In this document: one piece after another, positions 62,325 through 64,000 of the stretch | Position numbering within the stretch: the first letter of the stretch is position 1 | Layout of the letters: each line of letters opens with the position of its first letter | From: Desertifilum tharense IPPAS B-1220 | Lineage (GTDB): Bacteria > Cyanobacteriota > Cyanobacteriia > Cyanobacteriales > Desertifilaceae | DNA length: 64,000 nt | Direction: 5' to 3' | Assembly (NCBI RefSeq): GCF_001746915.1 | Contig: NZ_MJGC01000022.1 | Coordinates: 62,001-126,000 of the forward strand | Program-made: the position numbers and the translations under genes | Notes under the pieces: generated by a model | What the model was told of the DNA's origin: nothing | Databases searched by the model: none | The model's input: only the letters and a program-made list of their open reading frames with translations

Positions 62325-64000
62325 TTAAAATCTGATTTGATAACCCACCGTGAATGTTATTCCCCTCGCCGCAGCATTAAAAGTCTCGTTGAATCCGCCC
62401 ACAACTTGCGAGTGAACCGGGAAGTATTGGCTGTTTAGGAGATTTTGAATGCCAATTTGCAAAGTTCCTGAGCCAATTTGAATATTGCTGAGATAGTCCA
62501 CAACAAAGTAAGGGTTTATTTCGGCATTATCGACGCCCGCTTTAAAAGCGCGATCGCGCCCGCCCACAAACAAGAATTGCAAGCGATTGCTCCAACGGCG
62601 CGTCGTTTGATTTTCCACGTAGAATGTCCATTTTAGGGGTTGAATTGAAAAGGTGGAAATGGGCAGATAATCACCGCTTTCTTCCTCTTTATTTTCTCCT
62701 TCTACCCAACTGACAGTCGTTCCCACTTGCCAGGAATTATTTAAGCGCGTGTCTACGCTGGCTTCAATCCCATAGAATCGCTCTGGGGCGCGGACTAGGC
62801 GCGAAACACCCCCCGTAAAAGCATAATCTTCGCCGAGGTCAGAAGTATTATAAAAGCCGGATAAGGTGGCCTGTCCGCCCTGCCATTGGCCGCGAATTCC
62901 CAATTCGTAGTTGTTGACTTTAACGGCTTCGGTGAGGCGAAGATTTTGTCTAACGCTTGTAAATTCTGCTGGAGGATTGCGGAGAATCCCCCCAAAGGCG
63001 GGAACAGAAAAGCCTTGAGAGAAGCTTGCAAATAAACTGACAGCTTCGTCAAGCTTGTAAACACTGCCGATATTAAACACGGTGGCGTTAAAGTTGAGGT
63101 TGCCCCCTTGAATCGGTCTGCCAAAAAAGGTGGTGTAATCTTCGACTTCTACACCGATGCGTTCGTGACGAACTCCACCATTGAGTAAGAAATTATCGCT
63201 AATCTCCCATTGGAGTTGAGCAAATAACCCCAGTTGATTGAGGATATGCAGGGGAACAAAAGTCCGTTCTTCGAGCTTGCGGAGGGTATTGTCTCGATCG
63301 AAGCTGACTGGATCGAAGACTTCAAAGGGGGCTTTGTTATTCTCGCGGACGTAATCGACCCCCCAAACTAAGTTTGTCCGATCGTTCAAAAAGGGTAGCG
63401 GGGTCTCTATTTGTAATTGTCCTCCCCATTTATCGCCGCCAGCGCGTTGGCGAACGATCGCGTCAAAGAAGCCGCCTCGAAAGTCTTCGGCACCGACAAT
63501 AGAGGTGTAGTCCCGATAGTAAGCTTGAGCTTGCAAACGGCTTCCTAAAATGTCTTCATGGCTATAGTTGAGGTTGGCAACGAGACGGCGATCGCCAGCG
63601 CGATCGGTTCCTCGAATAGTCGGGTTAACGGCGAGGGGTCTAGCTTTTTGAATTCCTGGAATCTGGCGAATGCTGGGGTCAGAAATAAATCGGGTATCCT
63701 GTCGTCCGTCGTAAAAGTTAAACGTGAGTTGCAGGCGTTGTTGCTCGTCAAAGTTGAATCCGGCTTTGGCTAAGATGCTATAGGTTTCAGAATCAATTAA
63801 GCTACCTCCCCCCGTGTCGGGAATGCGATCGCCTTGAGCATCAAAAATCGCGCCCCGATCTTCTCGACGAACGGATAGCAGGTAGTCAAAAATGCCTTCG
63901 GTTCCAGAAACACCAACGCCAAAGTCATTGCTAAAGCTATCGCGAGGATGGGTCAGAGATACACCTAAGTTTGCGTCTAGGTTGACTTCTAGCGATCGCC
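62325..64000 (-). CDS. TonB-dependent siderophore receptor, N-terminus outside window
   Basis: The minus frame is open from 62325 to the window end (over 550 codons), so plug and signal peptide are missing. The visible part is a beta-barrel: alternating aromatic strands, GGVRHERIGVEVEDY, SLFASFSQGFSVPAFGGIL, NYELGIRGQWQGGQATLSGF, and the C-terminal GITFTVGYQIRF with the required terminal Phe. Family knowledge: outer-membrane uptake of ferric siderophores powered by TonB. A start at 63536 would be false because the frame continues without interruption. Next downstream gene is the matching binding lipoprotein. Partial. Confidence 0.93.
   Translation of the reverse strand, partial: RSLEVNLDANLGVSLTHPRDSFSNDFGVGVSGTEGIFDYLLSVRREDRGAIFDAQGDRIPDTGGGSLIDSETYSILAKAGFNFDEQQRLQLTFNFYDGRQDTRFISDPSIRQIPGIQKARPLAVNPTIRGTDRAGDRRLVANLNYSHEDILGSRLQAQAYYRDYTSIVGAEDFRGGFFDAIVRQRAGGDKWGGQLQIETPLPFLNDRTNLVWGVDYVRENNKAPFEVFDPVSFDRDNTLRKLEERTFVPLHILNQLGLFAQLQWEISDNFLLNGGVRHERIGVEVEDYTTFFGRPIQGGNLNFNATVFNIGSVYKLDEAVSLFASFSQGFSVPAFGGILRNPPAEFTSVRQNLRLTEAVKVNNYELGIRGQWQGGQATLSGFYNTSDLGEDYAFTGGVSRLVRAPERFYGIEASVDTRLNNSWQVGTTVSWVEGENKEEESGDYLPISTFSIQPLKWTFYVENQTTRRWSNRLQFLFVGGRDRAFKAGVDNAEINPYFVVDYLSNIQIGSGTLQIGIQNLLNSQYFPVHSQVVGGFNETFNAAARGITFTVGYQIRF

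Noticed and set aside
62325..63536. TonB receptor starting at 63536
   Set aside because: I read the frame upstream codon by codon and it stays open to the window edge with receptor-like sequence, so the gene is longer and cut by the window.

Overview
The window comes from a cyanobacterial chromosome, probably a filamentous, non-heterocystous lineage. The palindromic octamer GCGATCGC (HIP1) is scattered through genes and spacers. The gene content is also cyanobacterial: an RRM-type RNA-binding protein, a PucC/BCD-type chlorophyll-related MFS carrier, SLH-DUF3370, CHASE2 cyclase with FecR proteins, giant Ser/Thr kinase-ATPase-GAF proteins, and AAA_35 proteins. The genus is not certain from the sequence alone. 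No rRNA, tRNA, CRISPR array or prophage was seen.

Layout. 1-8.3 kb is mostly housekeeping: a partial glycosyltransferase, an EamA exporter, a cupin, an RRM protein, an S4 protein, a deacetylase-like protein, glutaredoxin, tadA, an acyltransferase and an HtrA protease. 8.4-24.2 kb is accessory and repeat-rich. It holds an AAA_35-GGDEF protein, a secreted CXXCH protein with a small partner, a protein with ten 16-residue repeats, an exact 104-bp tandem array, a free AAA_35 protein, a 47-bp array, a 1904-residue kinase/ATPase/GAF/AAA_35 fusion, and a RAYT transposase inside REP-like arrays. 24.2-27.6 kb is a two-gene unit of a RiPP cyclodehydratase (leader-binding, ThiF-like and YcaO parts) and an amidohydrolase. 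27.8-37 kb has a CPA2 antiporter, rpiA, a TPR membrane protein and a double hybrid histidine kinase.

37-42.7 kb looks acquired or rearranged. A macrolide-phosphotransferase-like gene lies between 55-bp direct repeats. A DUF433 antitoxin sits beside a truncated toxin. An SDR gene lies between 78-bp direct repeats derived from the end of the preceding EamA gene. A dynamin-like GTPase and a BrnT/BrnA-like pair follow. 42.8-52.5 kb has topA with a possible structured leader, alanine dehydrogenase, an SLH-DUF3370 protein, a PotD-like protein, a Ca2+/H+ exchanger and a small cupin operon. 52.9-56.9 kb is a FecR-FecR-CHASE2 adenylate cyclase operon, followed by a second REP array. 57.3-64 kb has an inositol-monophosphatase-like gene coupled to the BCD-family carrier, a coiled-coil protein, an aldo/keto reductase, and a siderophore-type iron uptake pair (binding lipoprotein and partial TonB-dependent receptor).

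How parts fit together. Most intergenic repeats are variants of one hairpin (GTTGGGT...ACCCAAC). The single RAYT gene at 23.2 kb is the natural candidate for having spread at least the subfamily that flanks it and recurs at 57 kb. The systems most worth study are the orphan YcaO cyclodehydratase locus, the kinase-to-AAA_35 fusion next to a free AAA_35 protein with both stop codons touching tandem arrays, the RAYT/REP system, and the two gene cassettes bounded by direct repeats that end in HIP1 sites.
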